A stretch of DNA of 64,000 nucleotides. Origin: Pseudomonas frederiksbergensis. GTDB lineage: Bacteria; Pseudomonadota; Gammaproteobacteria; Pseudomonadales; Pseudomonadaceae. Under the pieces are notes generated by a model. It had not been told where the DNA came from, made no database searches, and saw only the letters and a list, made by a program, of their open reading frames with translations. Below, in pieces: positions 28,090 through 38,460 of this stretch. The translations under genes were made by a program, and so were the position numbers. Every line of letters begins with the position of its first letter. Position 1 is the first letter of the stretch. Where the stretch lies: positions 496,001 through 560,000 of the forward strand of contig NZ_JQGJ02000002.1 of the NCBI RefSeq assembly GCF_000802155.2, written 5' to 3'.

Positions 28090-28512
28090 TCACATCGGGG
28101 TGCCTGAGACCACTTCAACGTATCGGTATTTCTTACGGGCAGCCTTGATTGCCTGCTGCTCTGCCAACAGAGTGCTGAGCGTGTCAGCCTCATGGATCAG
28201 CTCAAACATGCGGCCTTCGTACTCGTTGCTGACATGTAACGTGACTTTGATCCTTGGCCTAAATGGTTTGGTTGCCTTCTTCTTGTCTGTCGGAGCACCA
28301 GGCCTGGAGAATATTACGCTTGGAACGGACTCTGGCTGGGATGCCACCCTCTCTGGCACAGCAGATTCAATGCTACCGAACAACGCTCGGCGCATCTCAT
28401 CTTCGCTCAATTCAGTACCACATAACTCCTCAGGTGCAGTAGCAAACCTGCAGGATCTCACCATCATGGTAGAGAGCCACTGCACCCCGTCGACTGAACG
28501 ATGCATGCTCAA
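28090..28512 (-). CDS. Small hypothetical protein, about 140 aa
   Basis: A soluble protein with a variable N-terminal half and a basic, well-structured C-terminal half (RPRIKVTLHVSNEYEGRMFE, later KKYRYVEVV). The C-terminal half looks like a small DNA- or protein-binding domain known only from conserved hypothetical proteins of mobile elements. The start is uncertain: no good ribosome binding site precedes the first candidate, and an internal Met in MRRALFG is possible. Confidence 0.55.
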   Translation of the reverse strand: MSMHRSVDGVQWLSTMMVRSCRFATAPEELCGTELSEDEMRRALFGSIESAVPERVASQPESVPSVIFSRPGAPTDKKKATKPFRPRIKVTLHVSNEYEGRMFELIHEADTLSTLLAEQQAIKAARKKYRYVEVVSGTPM

Positions 28513-28651
28513 TTAAGCTTTCTCAGAAAGTCTGAGGCAATCGCTTTCAATCACTTACCCCCGCACATTTCCCAGTGGACTGTCGGCAGATAGGTGCCTC
28601 GCGTTTCGGACAGCAGAGCCCTCATCCACGAGCTCTCGCCGTCCCCTACCC

Positions 28652-31279
28652 TCAACCGTTCCTCAGCACTTCTAGACCCCGATCCATTGCAAGAGCAGCC
28701 GTTACAATCGTGTTGACCGCGGCTCGATCAAACTCATGATCTTGCTGGGAGTCGTGCGTCCCGCTGTTCAGATAACTCCATTCAATGGAGGCCCCATTGA
28801 TGTGAAGCAGAGCCTCAAGCCCAGCAAGGAAGTCCTGAAGGCCCTGGGCAGGATTCGGAATCCGACCAAGCGCAGCTCGAAGCTTGAGACATTTGTTGTT
28901 CAATTCCCATTTGGCTCGGGGGCCGCCAAGCTTGAGCTCTAATCGTCCATCCTGACGTTTCCCAAACCATGTCCATGCCCGATCCGTCAAACTTTCAATT
29001 GCCGCCCTTGAGTGGCGCAATGCATCGCGCTTCTCTTCGGCTTGCAACGCCGCATTGGCAAGCAAAACGTAATTCTTTGTAGGTGGGTCGGTGTCGATGC
29101 GTAGATGATGCTCGCCATGGTGGGGAAGGAAGCGGTACCGACGAATCTGCGCTGCCCGCTGGGCGCCAATCTCCTGCTGGATTCGGTGCAAAAATTCCTC
29201 GGCATGCGAGGTGAGGATGACCTGCTTGGCATCGAGCAGACCACTCTCAAAGAAGGTACGCCAGATGCCATCTCGATGCTCATCATCAATCGCGTTGACG
29301 ACATCGTCGAAGATCACGATTGGGCAGTCCTCTGCGAGATTTTTCGCCAGAAGAATCGCCAGACCCAGGCACCGGATATGTCCCTCGCTCAAGATCAGCA
29401 AGGCGTCATAACGTTCACCTGGCTGACCTACGAATTCAATTTCGATTTTCCCGTTTTCAGCCAATGGCAGCCATAGCGCATTGATCTGAGCTGGCCGTGG
29501 ATCTTCCCGGTTGAACAGGTTGTAGAGATCCCGAGCACTGTCACCCAGCCCCTGCAGCAATTGAGCAGGCAATGCGGCCAGGTACGCCTGCAGCTGGAGC
29601 AGATAGGCATCGTAAGCAACCTTGATCCGCCTATTGTGCTCAAGCACCAGCGCCTCGCGCCCCACCTCTTCGATCAATTGCTGATTATCAGTTTCGAATT
29701 GGGTGATCGTTGCTTGCGCCTGAGTGAACTCTTGAAGTGCTTGAGCGCGCATCAGCCTGCAGCGCTCGATTTCACCTCTGAACCCATCGAGCGTCTGACG
29801 TTGCTGTACAAAGGTCTGTCTTTGCTCGACGACCTGACGGCTAGCAGCATCCGCCTGCTCAATGAAAGTCATCAGTTGCATCAGCGCTTGCCACGACCTC
29901 TCACTGTCACTCATCCAGGGCTGCAGCCACTGACCGACAGAAGTGGGAGGAAGTACGGGCAATTGAGCTGCCTGGAATTCGTTTGGGCATACCTGTGACG
30001 CGACATCGCACACCCGCCGCATTTCAATGAGCAACGACCGCAAGGCTTCATTGCAGTTATTGGTGGCGTCCACTGACTGTTGCTGCAAGGTTCTAAGCTC
30101 GGCGAGTTGCGCCAATCCCGTTCGCGCGCGTTCAAATGGATCATAAGCGACCCTATCCAGTGGCGTACCACACGCCGGGCACGCAGCTGCACCCTCTGCC
30201 AACTGCAGGAGGGAATCGTAGAGGTTGGAAAACGAAACGTCCGCCGCTCTGGCATTGAGCGCCTGCTGCGCTGCTTGGCTTGCCCCATGCCACTCATAGA
30301 CCTGTGCGCGCATTTGCCATAGGCTCGCGGCAGTGCACCCATGGATGATGGGTAACGGTGACTCCAGGACACCTTGCAAATACGCCAATTGGCCCGGCCT
30401 CTCCTGCGTGCCAAAAATCCAGTCGACACAGCCTTGATAAGTGCTGCCCGGATAAATTCTGGCTGCCAACGCCTCCTCTCCCTGAGCAATCCCTACGAGC
30501 CGTTGTGGATAGCCATCCAAGGTCTGCTGAGAGGCGGCGACCTGGTTGCGCCTTCCCTCCAATTGAATAGCTTTGATGCTGGAAATACTAAGGTTTTCAT
30601 CCAGCGTGGCATTGAAGCCCCTGACAAATTCGCTGAACTGGTCGACGCCGAACAAGGTGGCGATCAATTGGCGCTGATCACCTGGAGTTCTTGCGGCGAT
30701 GCGACCGAAGTCATCGAGCCGGTTTTTCTCCACGAAGCAGAAACGAAAGCTCTCTTCGTCTGCCTGCACCTGAGCCGCAGTAGCACCGTTTAGCGAACCC
30801 ATCAACCGCGGCGCTACATGGCGTCCCAAGCGTGCGTTATTACAGTAGGCGCGATTATCAAATCGCTTGGCCTCTGCCTCACTGATCGAGCCGAGCATGG
30901 CCATTTCGAGCGCTTCGAAAAAGCTGCTTTTCCCTGTCCCGTTCGGCCCGTAGATCAAGGTGATATCACGGCTCAAGTCGAATGATTCGGCCTGCATGAA
31001 CCCTCGAAACGGGCCGACCTCCAATCGGTCCAGGCGCAAATGACTGCGAGCGGCTTGAGCAAGCTGAGTGGCCCCAGGTAGCTCTGCAGGCGTTTGAGCA
31101 AGCTGCTGAAGCGCGAGAGGAGCCAGCCTCGTAGAGCGCCCCCGTCTTTGGGTACCCACCTCCGCCAGAATGCGAAGATTTGCCATGATCAGGTTCGCCA
31201 TGCGCCGGACGTCATCGTGCACTGGCTGGCCGGCCAGATAGACCAAAAACCGCTGATATTCCGCCTGTAAACTAGACAT
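28652..31279 (-). CDS. SMC/Rad50-like ATPase with zinc hook
   Basis: An 875-residue ATPase. Walker A is GPNGTGKSS (111-119), the ABC signature is LSEGHIRCLGLA (about 630-641), and Walker B is IVIFDDVVNAID (655-666). Between them lie coiled-coil arms and a CPAC motif (367-370) like the Rad50 zinc hook. A helical C-terminal domain of about 130 residues follows the ATPase head and ends with SYLNSGTHD and FDRAAVN; I cannot place it. Such ATPases often detect foreign DNA in defence systems (Lamassu and RloC are examples), but no nuclease partner lies next to it. GGGAG precedes the ATG at 31279. Confidence 0.8.
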   Translation of the reverse strand: MSSLQAEYQRFLVYLAGQPVHDDVRRMANLIMANLRILAEVGTQRRGRSTRLAPLALQQLAQTPAELPGATQLAQAARSHLRLDRLEVGPFRGFMQAESFDLSRDITLIYGPNGTGKSSFFEALEMAMLGSISEAEAKRFDNRAYCNNARLGRHVAPRLMGSLNGATAAQVQADEESFRFCFVEKNRLDDFGRIAARTPGDQRQLIATLFGVDQFSEFVRGFNATLDENLSISSIKAIQLEGRRNQVAASQQTLDGYPQRLVGIAQGEEALAARIYPGSTYQGCVDWIFGTQERPGQLAYLQGVLESPLPIIHGCTAASLWQMRAQVYEWHGASQAAQQALNARAADVSFSNLYDSLLQLAEGAAACPACGTPLDRVAYDPFERARTGLAQLAELRTLQQQSVDATNNCNEALRSLLIEMRRVCDVASQVCPNEFQAAQLPVLPPTSVGQWLQPWMSDSERSWQALMQLMTFIEQADAASRQVVEQRQTFVQQRQTLDGFRGEIERCRLMRAQALQEFTQAQATITQFETDNQQLIEEVGREALVLEHNRRIKVAYDAYLLQLQAYLAALPAQLLQGLGDSARDLYNLFNREDPRPAQINALWLPLAENGKIEIEFVGQPGERYDALLILSEGHIRCLGLAILLAKNLAEDCPIVIFDDVVNAIDDEHRDGIWRTFFESGLLDAKQVILTSHAEEFLHRIQQEIGAQRAAQIRRYRFLPHHGEHHLRIDTDPPTKNYVLLANAALQAEEKRDALRHSRAAIESLTDRAWTWFGKRQDGRLELKLGGPRAKWELNNKCLKLRAALGRIPNPAQGLQDFLAGLEALLHINGASIEWSYLNSGTHDSQQDHEFDRAAVNTIVTAALAMDRGLEVLRNG

Positions 31280-31611
31280 GACCGCTCCCTATGTTGATCA
31301 AGTAACCGCACTCCCTCTTTGGAGAGCTCGGCAAAGAGCGTAGTCGGAAAAATGCGGTACTAGCATGCGGCAACTCCCTGGCGAGGAGTGTTAGCGACCA
31401 CTGTGCAGAGTGATAAGAGAAGCAGAGGTGCAACCAAGCGGCATTGTCAGCCAGAAGCGGCGATGATAGTGTCAGCACTAGGTGCTCGGTAGGTGCCTGC
31501 AGTCCACACTCGTGAAGCTTTAGCACTATCGTGATCGTTGAAGTACCCCGACCTGACTCTCATCAGGTTGCCTTGTAGTGGACGCCGGGCAAGCATTGCA
31601 GGAGCTGCTCC
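31280..31611. other. Divergent intergenic region
   Basis: This 332-base gap lies between the ATPase gene and the plus-strand zinc-finger pseudogene and should contain both promoters. I see no gene, terminator or strong repeat. Confidence 0.4.
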
Positions 31612-32227
31612 ATGCAGATTACCTACAGCCACATCAAGAAAATCAAGCGTGTCGCGAAAGAACTGAAGCACACTCACCCTTCCCTCAAACTCGGCCAACG
31701 GCAAGACATCGCTGCCGTCCAAGAGCTTGGTGTCAGGAACTACTATGAGGCGAGTCGTCTGTATGACAGATGGCTCATGGAACATGTCCACACTCCCCCA
31801 GGTGGCACTGGCGTAAGCAAATGCTCGTTCTGTGAGTTCAGCTTCTCAGCTGACCTCAAGCAGGATCGTGATCTTCATCGTGAGATCCATGAGCGCTACC
31901 ATGAAGTTAGCGAAGCGTTGGGATATGTCCCGGCTGGTTTGATGGATCGCGAACGGATGAAGCGCAACGCTTTCTACAGAAGACCTGGAAACAAGGCTCG
32001 AAGGGCTGCTACAGGCACTGCATGGCTGGTTCGACCGATCGCTCTCAAGCGCGATCTACGGCGGATACTGGCGCAAACATCCGACCTTCGACGACTACGT
32101 GTCTATGATCCAGGACACGCTCTCCGACAACTATGAAAAACTGAAAGCCGAACTCAAAACCAGATACGGGTACAGACCGGGACAGATTGCTCCCGGTGAC
32201 AGTAATTGGTATCCGAAGACGCGCTAA
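31612..32227 (+). pseudogene. Zinc-finger protein gene broken by a frameshift
   Basis: The frame starts at 31612 after AGGAG and encodes a protein with CSFCEFSF and a following HREIHERYH, a CxxC/HxxxH-type zinc-binding motif. Near 31975-31982 (CAGAAGACC) the coding signal moves to another frame, where it continues as DLETRLEGLLQALHGWFDRS and ends NWYPKTR at the TAA at 32225-32227. Removing one A from AGAAGA restores one frame of 204 codons. The gene therefore seems disrupted by a single-base insertion. Function unknown. Confidence 0.7.
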
Positions 32228-32382
32228 TCCTGGTGTGGGCCTTACCTGATGGGTAAGGCCTGCTGGAGAACCCAGCCTAGATGCAGATGCCATGCTCAAG
32301 CCGCATCAACCAATCATGGACATCTGAGTATCCTGATGGCCGGGACAGCAGGACGCACGGAGCTTTATGACCTAGGGCCTGG

Positions 32383-33015
32383 AATAACTTTGCATTTGGT
32401 TACCCAGAGGGGATCCGGCACGTTTACTCAATTGCCGGAAATAGCCCGACACTGCCTGCAACCGCGTATGCTCGAGATGCATTGACCAATATTGTGGCCG
32501 ACGGCTGTGATGCCGGTATACGCGTGGGCGAGGGTCTGGCCGAACACATGGTCGCCGTCCCGATCACGCCGCCATTGTCGATGGCTGTTGTGGGCACGCC
32601 AGCCTATTTCAAATGTCACGGCCAGCCCTAAACACCCGATGATCTGGCGAAGCACAATTGCCTGCGCTTTCGCCTCCCCAGCGGCGCCATAGCCCCTTGG
32701 GAGTTCACGTCACCGAGCGAGGATGGCCACTCGTTTACTCTGGAGCCTGTTGGTAACCTCACAACCAACGAGGATGACAGTATGATCCGTGTTGCCCTGC
32801 AGAATGTGGGATTGGTGCAACACATCGACATCGCAGTGCGTGAGCACCTGGAGTCAGGCGCGCTGGTACAGGTGCTGTCAGAGTGGTGTAAATCCTTTGC
32901 AGGTTTCTACATTTACGCACCTACCCGCGCGCAGATACCAGCAAAAGTCAGTACGTTGATTGATTTTCTAGTAAAGAAACGGGAGGCATTGGCTGCCAGG
33001 CGCCCACGGTCGTGA
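32383..33015 (+). pseudogene. LysR regulator remnant (effector-binding domain only)
   Basis: The frame reads ALTNIVADGCDAGIRVGEGL, then AVVGTPAYFKCHGQP, a TAA stop at about 32629-32631, and continues in the same frame with TPDDLAKHNCLRFRLPSGAI, then a further 100 residues to ALAARRPRS. This is the C-terminal ligand-binding half of a LysR-type regulator. The helix-turn-helix half is absent and one internal stop is present, so it is a decayed fragment. It lies just inside repeat copy B. Confidence 0.8.
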
Positions 33016-33120
33016 CAGGAGATTTGCCATTGAGGCCTGGATCGCAGAAGACTACCTTCCCACTACGGCAGTGAATTGAGGCTCCGCTGAAGACCACCAT
33101 GCAACACCATCGGCTTCTGT

Positions 33121-33256
33121 CAGAAATCGCCATTCTCGATCGCCCCCATATCCCGCGCTACTGGGGGCAAAACCGGGGGCATATTTTAGTTTTTCCGACC
33201 TGGGAATACTGCACTAGAGCCAAGTCAAAATGTTTTTTGGCGCCCCTGAGAGTCTC
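33121..33256 (+). repeat. att-like repeat, copy B
   Basis: Second copy of the att-like repeat. CCATTCTCGATCG starts at 33130 and the core CTAGAGCCAAGTCAAAATG at 33214, again 84 bases apart. Two direct GGGGGCA units lie between (TGGGGGCAAAACCGGGGGCA), which look like integrase arm-type binding sites. Copy B separates the pseudogenes on its left from the copper operon on its right. Confidence 0.78.
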
Positions 33257-33344
33257 TAGGCGTCTCCTGTCAGGCTGTTAATATAATCATTTCTGCCTTT
33301 TCATAGACCATGGAGAGCCATCCACTTCCAGAAAATTGCTACAT

Positions 33345-33395
33345 TGGGGGCATATCTGAGGGCATGCTTTGGATGGTTTGAAAAGGATGCCCCCA
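33345..33395. repeat. Inverted repeat TGGGGGCAT / ATGCCCCCA
   Basis: Perfect nine-base arms at 33345-33353 and 33387-33395, with another GAGGGCAT in between (33359-33366). The unit is the same GGGGGCA found inside repeat copies B and C, so these are probably further integrase-binding sites. It is also 76 bases downstream of the cusF stop and could fold as a transcription stop for the cus operon, although it lacks a T-run. Confidence 0.5.
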
Positions 33396-33470
33396 GCCTC
33401 ACTGGCTTGCTCCATGCGGTGTTCTGACAGCGACCGGCACACCAGGGCGCGCCGGTTACTTCCACCACCG

Positions 33471-33824
33471 TTAATTCTTTCCTATTGAAACAATAGTGGC
33501 GTTGCCGCCCTCTAGCCGAAAGGAGAATGTCACGCGGTCGCCGACTGTCAGCCCTGTTAGCTGATCTTCCGTGACGGAGAAGGCCATGGTCATTGGCGGC
33601 CATTTCACCGCTGGAACAGCGCCGTGAGAGAGGGTCACTATATGCTTCGTAATATCAATCGCCTTGATCGTTCCGTCAGCGGTGGCGACTGGAGCCTGGG
33701 TTGTTTCCTGCTGCATCTGCATGCCCTCCATTCCGTCCATTTTCATGCCCGGCATGTCCTCTGCGGGGACCGAAAGAGATAGAGTAAAGACAGTGCTTGC
33801 TACTGCAATCAGGGTCAGTTTCAT
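33471..33824 (-). CDS. cusF: CusF-like periplasmic copper/silver chaperone
   Basis: A 117-residue exported protein: signal peptide to about residue 22, a Met-rich segment ([15 protein letters not shown]), then a CusF fold with the metal-binding KWPPMTM. CusF hands Cu(I) or Ag(I) to the CusBA pump. Its start overlaps the cusA stop by four bases, placing it last in a coupled operon. Confidence 0.93.
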   Translation of the reverse strand: MKLTLIAVASTVFTLSLSVPAEDMPGMKMDGMEGMQMQQETTQAPVATADGTIKAIDITKHIVTLSHGAVPAVKWPPMTMAFSVTEDQLTGLTVGDRVTFSFRLEGGNATIVSIGKN

Positions 33825-36800
33825 ACGAGGTTTCCTTCAGGTTTGATGGGTTCAACTGAGAGGTTTCTGCGGCGCATCAGGCGATAGGCCGCCGGAATGA
33901 CAAACAGGGAAAGCAAGGGGGCCGTGACCATGCCGCCGACCATGGGCGCGGCGATTCGGCTCATCACCTCACTGCCGGTTCCACTGCCCAGCAGGATGGG
34001 TAACAGGCCGGCTATGATCACGGCAACGGTCATGGCCTTGGGTCTAACACGCTGCACGGCGCCTTCACGAATCGCCGCCACCAGCCCGCGTTCAGTACTG
34101 TCACCGAGGTCTTCACGTTCGGCCCAGGCGTTCTTCAGGTAGAGCAGCATGATTACGCCAAATTCGGCGGAAACACCGGCCAAGGCGATAAAACCGACCC
34201 CGGTGGCGACAGACAGATTGAACCCCAACAGATAGAGGAACCACGCCCCGCCAGTCAATGCGAATGGCAGAGTGGTCATGATCAATAAGGCCTCATCGAA
34301 GCGGGAGAAAGTGAGGTAGAGCAGCACGAAGATGATCAACAGCGTGGCCGGCACCACCAGTTTGAGTCGTGCGTTAGCCCTTTCGAGAAACTCGAACTGC
34401 CCTGAGTAACTCAGGCTCATGCCGGGCTGCAACTTGACCTGCTCGTTGACCACCCTACGTAGATCGGCGACTACCGAAGCAATGTCCCGGTCACGCACGT
34501 CGATGTACACCCAACCAGAGGGCCGTGCGTTCTCGCTCTTGAGCATCGGCGGACCGTCCGTGACCTTGACCTTCGCCACAGTGCCAAGGGTGATCTGGCT
34601 CCCCAAAGGGGTATAGATCGGCAATTGCTCCAGGGCGCCGAGCGAGTCACGCCACTCCCGTGGGTAACGCACGTTGATCGGGAAGCGTGCGAGCCCTTCA
34701 ATGGTCTCGCCGACATTTTCACCGCCGATAGCGCCGGCCACGATGGACTGCACATCGGCGATATTCAGTCCGTAGCGAGCGGCGGCTTTGCGGTCGATAT
34801 CCACATCGATATAGCGACCACCAGTTAGTCGCTCGGCCAGAGCCGAACTGACGCCGGGTACGCCCTTGGCCACCCGTTCGACTGCCTGAGTCGCGGCATC
34901 GATTTCCGATAGGTTGGTGCCCGCAACTTTCACTCCGATGGGACTCTTGATCCCCGTAGCCAGCATGTCGATACGGTTGCGAATCGGTGGTATCCAGATA
35001 TTGGTAAGCCCAGGGACTCGTACCACTCGATCCAGTTCTTCCACCAATTTTTCCTGTGTCATGCCTGGACGCCATTGCTCGTGCGGCTTGAATTGGATGG
35101 TGGTTTCGAACATCTCCAGCGGTGCCGGGTCGGTGGCGGTTTCAGCGCGGCCGGCTTTACCGAAGACGTGTTCGACCTCTGGAACGGTCTTGATCAAACG
35201 GTCGGTCTGTTGCAGCAATTGCGCCGCTTTCTGCGCCGACAGCCCCGGCAGAGCGGAAGGCATATAGAGCAGGTCACCCTCGTCTAACGGGGGGAGAAAC
35301 TCGCCACCCAAGCGCGACAATGGCCATAGCGCACTGACAAAAACCAGCAGCGCCACCAGCAGCGTGATTTTGGGTCGGCGCAAGACTGCGTCCAGGGCGG
35401 GCTGATAGACCCGAATCAACCACCGGTTCAACGGGTTCTGTTGTTCACTGGGAATTCGTCCCCGAATCCAGTAGCCCATCAGCACTGGCACCAAGGTCAC
35501 TGACAATCCCGCCGCTGCGGCCATGGCGTAGGTCTTGGTGAAAGCCAAAGGACCGAACAGCCGTCCCTCCTGAGCCTCCAGCGTGAACACCGGAATGAAC
35601 GAAAGGGTGATGATCAACAAACAGAAGAACAGTGCTGGGCCTACCTCTGCTGCCGCTTCAGTCATAACATGCCAATGACGCTCCCCCTTCAGTTCCTCTC
35701 CAGGGTTGGCCACGTGCCAAGCTTCAATCTTCTTGTGGGCGTTCTCGATCATCACCACGGCGGCATCGACCATGGCGCCGATGGCGATAGCAATCCCGCC
35801 CAAGGACATGATATTGGCGTTGATCCCTTGGTAGCGCATGACAATAAAAGCGATCAACACCCCCACCGGCAGGGAGATGATCGCTACCAGCGACGAGCGC
35901 AAGTGCCAAAGAAAGATACCGCAGACCAAGGCGACGACGATGAACTCTTCGATGAGCTTGTGGCTGAGATTTTCCACCGCGCGGTCAATCAGCTTGCTGC
36001 GATCGTAGGTGGTGACGATTTCCACGCCGGCCGGCAGGCTGCTTTTCAGTTCGTCGAGTTTGGTCTTGACCGCCGCAATGGTCTCGCGAGCGTTCTTGCC
36101 GCTGCGCAAAATCACCACGCCACCGACGGTCTCGCCTTCGCCGTCGAGTTCAGTGATGCCACGGCGCATCTCCGGGCCCAACTGAATCGTGGCGACATCG
36201 CCAAGGGCCACCGGTACGCCGCCCGCACCCAACTTGAGTGGGATCGACCGGAAGTCATTGAGCGTCTTCAGGTAGCCGGACGCGCGCACGATGAACTCGG
36301 TCTCTGCCATCTCCAGCACTGCGCCACCGGTTTCCTGATTGGCCTTGCCGATAGCCTCAGTTACCTCGGCCTGAGTGATACCCAGGCTGGCCAGTTTGAG
36401 CGGATCAAGCTGCACCTGGTACTGTTTAACCATGCCACCCACGGTGGCCACTTCCGCCACGTTGGGCAGGGTCTTGAGTTCGAACTTGAGGAACCAGTCC
36501 TGAAGTGCGCGTAGCTGCGCCAGGTCGTGTCCGCCACTGCGATCCACCAGTGCGTACTGATAGATCCAACCCACCCCCGTCGCATCCGGCCCCAACGCCG
36601 GCTTGGCGCTGACCGGCAAGCGGCTTTGTATTTGGCTCAGATACTCCAACACCCGAGAGCGGGCCCAGTACAAGTCAGTGCCGTCTTCGAACAGCACGTA
36701 CACGAAGCTGTCACCGAAGAAGGAATAACCACGCACCGTCTTGGCTCCCGGCACCGAGAGCATGGTGGTGGCCAACGGATAGGTCACCTGGTTCTCGACA

Positions 36801-36979
36801 ATCTGCGGCGCTTGTCCCGGAAAAGGGGTGCGGATGATCACCTGAACATCCGAGAGATCTGGCAGCGCATCGATGGGCGTGCTCTGCACCGACCAAATGC
36901 CCCAAGCCGTGACAAACAGCGTCGCCAGTAGCACCAGGAATCGGTTGGCCACTGACCAACGAATCAGGGCAGCGATCAT
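33821..36979 (-). CDS. cusA: Cu(I)/Ag(I) efflux RND pump CusA
   Basis: A 1052-residue HME-RND transporter that exports monovalent copper and silver from periplasm and cytoplasm with proton exchange. Typical features are the N-terminal [15 protein letters not shown] helix, the TM4 segment [19 protein letters not shown], which is the form seen in Cu/Ag (HME-4) pumps rather than the DFG/DGA form of Co/Zn/Cd pumps, and a second set of helices near the C-terminus. Full length for the family. It overlaps cusB and cusF by four bases each. Confidence 0.95.
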   Translation of the reverse strand: MIAALIRWSVANRFLVLLATLFVTAWGIWSVQSTPIDALPDLSDVQVIIRTPFPGQAPQIVENQVTYPLATTMLSVPGAKTVRGYSFFGDSFVYVLFEDGTDLYWARSRVLEYLSQIQSRLPVSAKPALGPDATGVGWIYQYALVDRSGGHDLAQLRALQDWFLKFELKTLPNVAEVATVGGMVKQYQVQLDPLKLASLGITQAEVTEAIGKANQETGGAVLEMAETEFIVRASGYLKTLNDFRSIPLKLGAGGVPVALGDVATIQLGPEMRRGITELDGEGETVGGVVILRSGKNARETIAAVKTKLDELKSSLPAGVEIVTTYDRSKLIDRAVENLSHKLIEEFIVVALVCGIFLWHLRSSLVAIISLPVGVLIAFIVMRYQGINANIMSLGGIAIAIGAMVDAAVVMIENAHKKIEAWHVANPGEELKGERHWHVMTEAAAEVGPALFFCLLIITLSFIPVFTLEAQEGRLFGPLAFTKTYAMAAAAGLSVTLVPVLMGYWIRGRIPSEQQNPLNRWLIRVYQPALDAVLRRPKITLLVALLVFVSALWPLSRLGGEFLPPLDEGDLLYMPSALPGLSAQKAAQLLQQTDRLIKTVPEVEHVFGKAGRAETATDPAPLEMFETTIQFKPHEQWRPGMTQEKLVEELDRVVRVPGLTNIWIPPIRNRIDMLATGIKSPIGVKVAGTNLSEIDAATQAVERVAKGVPGVSSALAERLTGGRYIDVDIDRKAAARYGLNIADVQSIVAGAIGGENVGETIEGLARFPINVRYPREWRDSLGALEQLPIYTPLGSQITLGTVAKVKVTDGPPMLKSENARPSGWVYIDVRDRDIASVVADLRRVVNEQVKLQPGMSLSYSGQFEFLERANARLKLVVPATLLIIFVLLYLTFSRFDEALLIMTTLPFALTGGAWFLYLLGFNLSVATGVGFIALAGVSAEFGVIMLLYLKNAWAEREDLGDSTERGLVAAIREGAVQRVRPKAMTVAVIIAGLLPILLGSGTGSEVMSRIAAPMVGGMVTAPLLSLFVIPAAYRLMRRRNLSVEPIKPEGNLV

Positions 36980-38460
36980 CGCTGGCTCCCCGATTTTTCC
37001 AGGCGCTCAACACGCAGGCCATCGTCGGTCTGACTCACCGCAACCCGAACCTTGTCACCCGTTTTGAAGCCCTGCATCAGCGCCGGGTTGGCGAGTGGGA
37101 ACGTCATCGTCATGCCCGGCATGCCCAGCGTCTTGAAGGGACCATGGGCGAGCGTGACTTCTTTGTCGTTGATCTCAACGATCTGCCCATCCGCTTCATG
37201 AAAGCTGGAGGCTGCTGCGCTGGGTGGTGACTCTTCCTCCGAGCTTGCAACGATGCCCTTGAGACTGGCCTCCGAGTCGAGCAGGAACTGGCCAGAAGTA
37301 ACCACCTTCTGGCCTTCTTCCAGCCCTTTCACTATCGCCGTCTTGCCGTCGCTTTCCTGCCCGAGTTGCACCGCCACGGGACGGTAGCGGCCGGCGTCTT
37401 CAGCGAGCATCACCAGAGCACGTCGGCCCGTGCGAATGACGGCTTCGCTCGGCACCCACAACACACTTTGCCCGGTCGAGCGGTTCAGGCGTACCTGCGC
37501 GGTCAAACCCGGCCTGAGGCGCCCGTCCGGATTGGGTAGTTCCACCCGTACACGAAGGGTGCGGCTGTCCGGATTAGTCTCGGGCAAAATCGCGCTGACC
37601 TTGCCATTGAGCGTTGTCCCTGGGAGGGCTGGCAGACGCGCTTCGACCGCCTGCCCCACGGTGATCGATCCGGCATCCGATTCTGGAACGGCCACCGCTA
37701 GCCAGACACTGCTCAAGCCATTGACGCGTGCCAACGTATCGCCAGTCGCCACGGTCATGCCCGCACGTACGTTCAATTCTTGCAGCACACCGGCAATGGG
37801 GCTGGTAAGCGTCAGATAGGGCTGAACCTTACCGCTACGTTCTACCTGAGTAATCAGTGTTGCCGGCATCCCTGTGAGTCGTAGTCGCTGGCGAGCCGCA
37901 GCCAACAGGTCAGCATCCCCGTTGCGCTTCAGGGCAAGAAACTCTGTCTGGGCAGCGGCCCACTCAGGCACCAGGATATCCGCCAACGCCGCGTTGGCTT
38001 TGAGTACATCGCCGGGAGCATGGGCATAGACCCGCTCCACAAAGCCAGTGGTGCGTGCCTGAATCACAGCGACATCACGTTCGTTGAACATCAAGGCACC
38101 TGTCACATCGAGGCTCGACTCAAAGATCCCACGAGTGATAGTCGCAAAACGCAGACCTAGATTCTGGGTCAGAGCTGGATCGATACTGACGGCCGCACGG
38201 TCCCCTGCGCCATTGGCATATTGGGGAACCAGTTGCATGTCCATGAAGGGGGATTTCCCCGGCTTATCGAACTTTTGCTGCGGGTACATGGGGTCGTACC
38301 AATACAGCGCCTTGCGTTCATCCGGTGAGTTGAGGCGCTGTTCCGGGGCGGTACCTGGTACGCCGCTCATGCGCTGGTGAGCGAACCAGTAGCCACCGGC
38401 AACACCCAATGCCAGCGAGATGCCTACCAGCAATGCCCCGTTCCATTTTTTAAGGATCAT
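36976..38460 (-). CDS. cusB: CusB periplasmic adaptor with fused CusF domain
   Basis: A 494-residue membrane-fusion protein linking CusA to CusC. After an N-terminal anchor comes a heavy-metal-binding segment [20 protein letters not shown] (residues 55-74), then the hairpin, lipoyl and barrel domains. The last 80 residues form a second CusF-like domain ([17 protein letters not shown]), so this operon encodes both a fused and a free CusF. The gene overlaps cusC and cusA by four bases each. Confidence 0.94.
   Translation of the reverse strand: MILKKWNGALLVGISLALGVAGGYWFAHQRMSGVPGTAPEQRLNSPDERKALYWYDPMYPQQKFDKPGKSPFMDMQLVPQYANGAGDRAAVSIDPALTQNLGLRFATITRGIFESSLDVTGALMFNERDVAVIQARTTGFVERVYAHAPGDVLKANAALADILVPEWAAAQTEFLALKRNGDADLLAAARQRLRLTGMPATLITQVERSGKVQPYLTLTSPIAGVLQELNVRAGMTVATGDTLARVNGLSSVWLAVAVPESDAGSITVGQAVEARLPALPGTTLNGKVSAILPETNPDSRTLRVRVELPNPDGRLRPGLTAQVRLNRSTGQSVLWVPSEAVIRTGRRALVMLAEDAGRYRPVAVQLGQESDGKTAIVKGLEEGQKVVTSGQFLLDSEASLKGIVASSEEESPPSAAASSFHEADGQIVEINDKEVTLAHGPFKTLGMPGMTMTFPLANPALMQGFKTGDKVRVAVSQTDDGLRVERLEKSGSQR

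Noticed and set aside
33345..33395. CRISPR-like array from repeated GGGGGCA units
   Set aside because: Units are only 7-9 bases, irregularly spaced, and no cas gene is present; integrase sites explain them better.
35669..36514. 281-codon plus-strand frame opposite cusA
   Set aside because: cusA is full length and unmistakable on the other strand; the frame is a by-product of its codon use.
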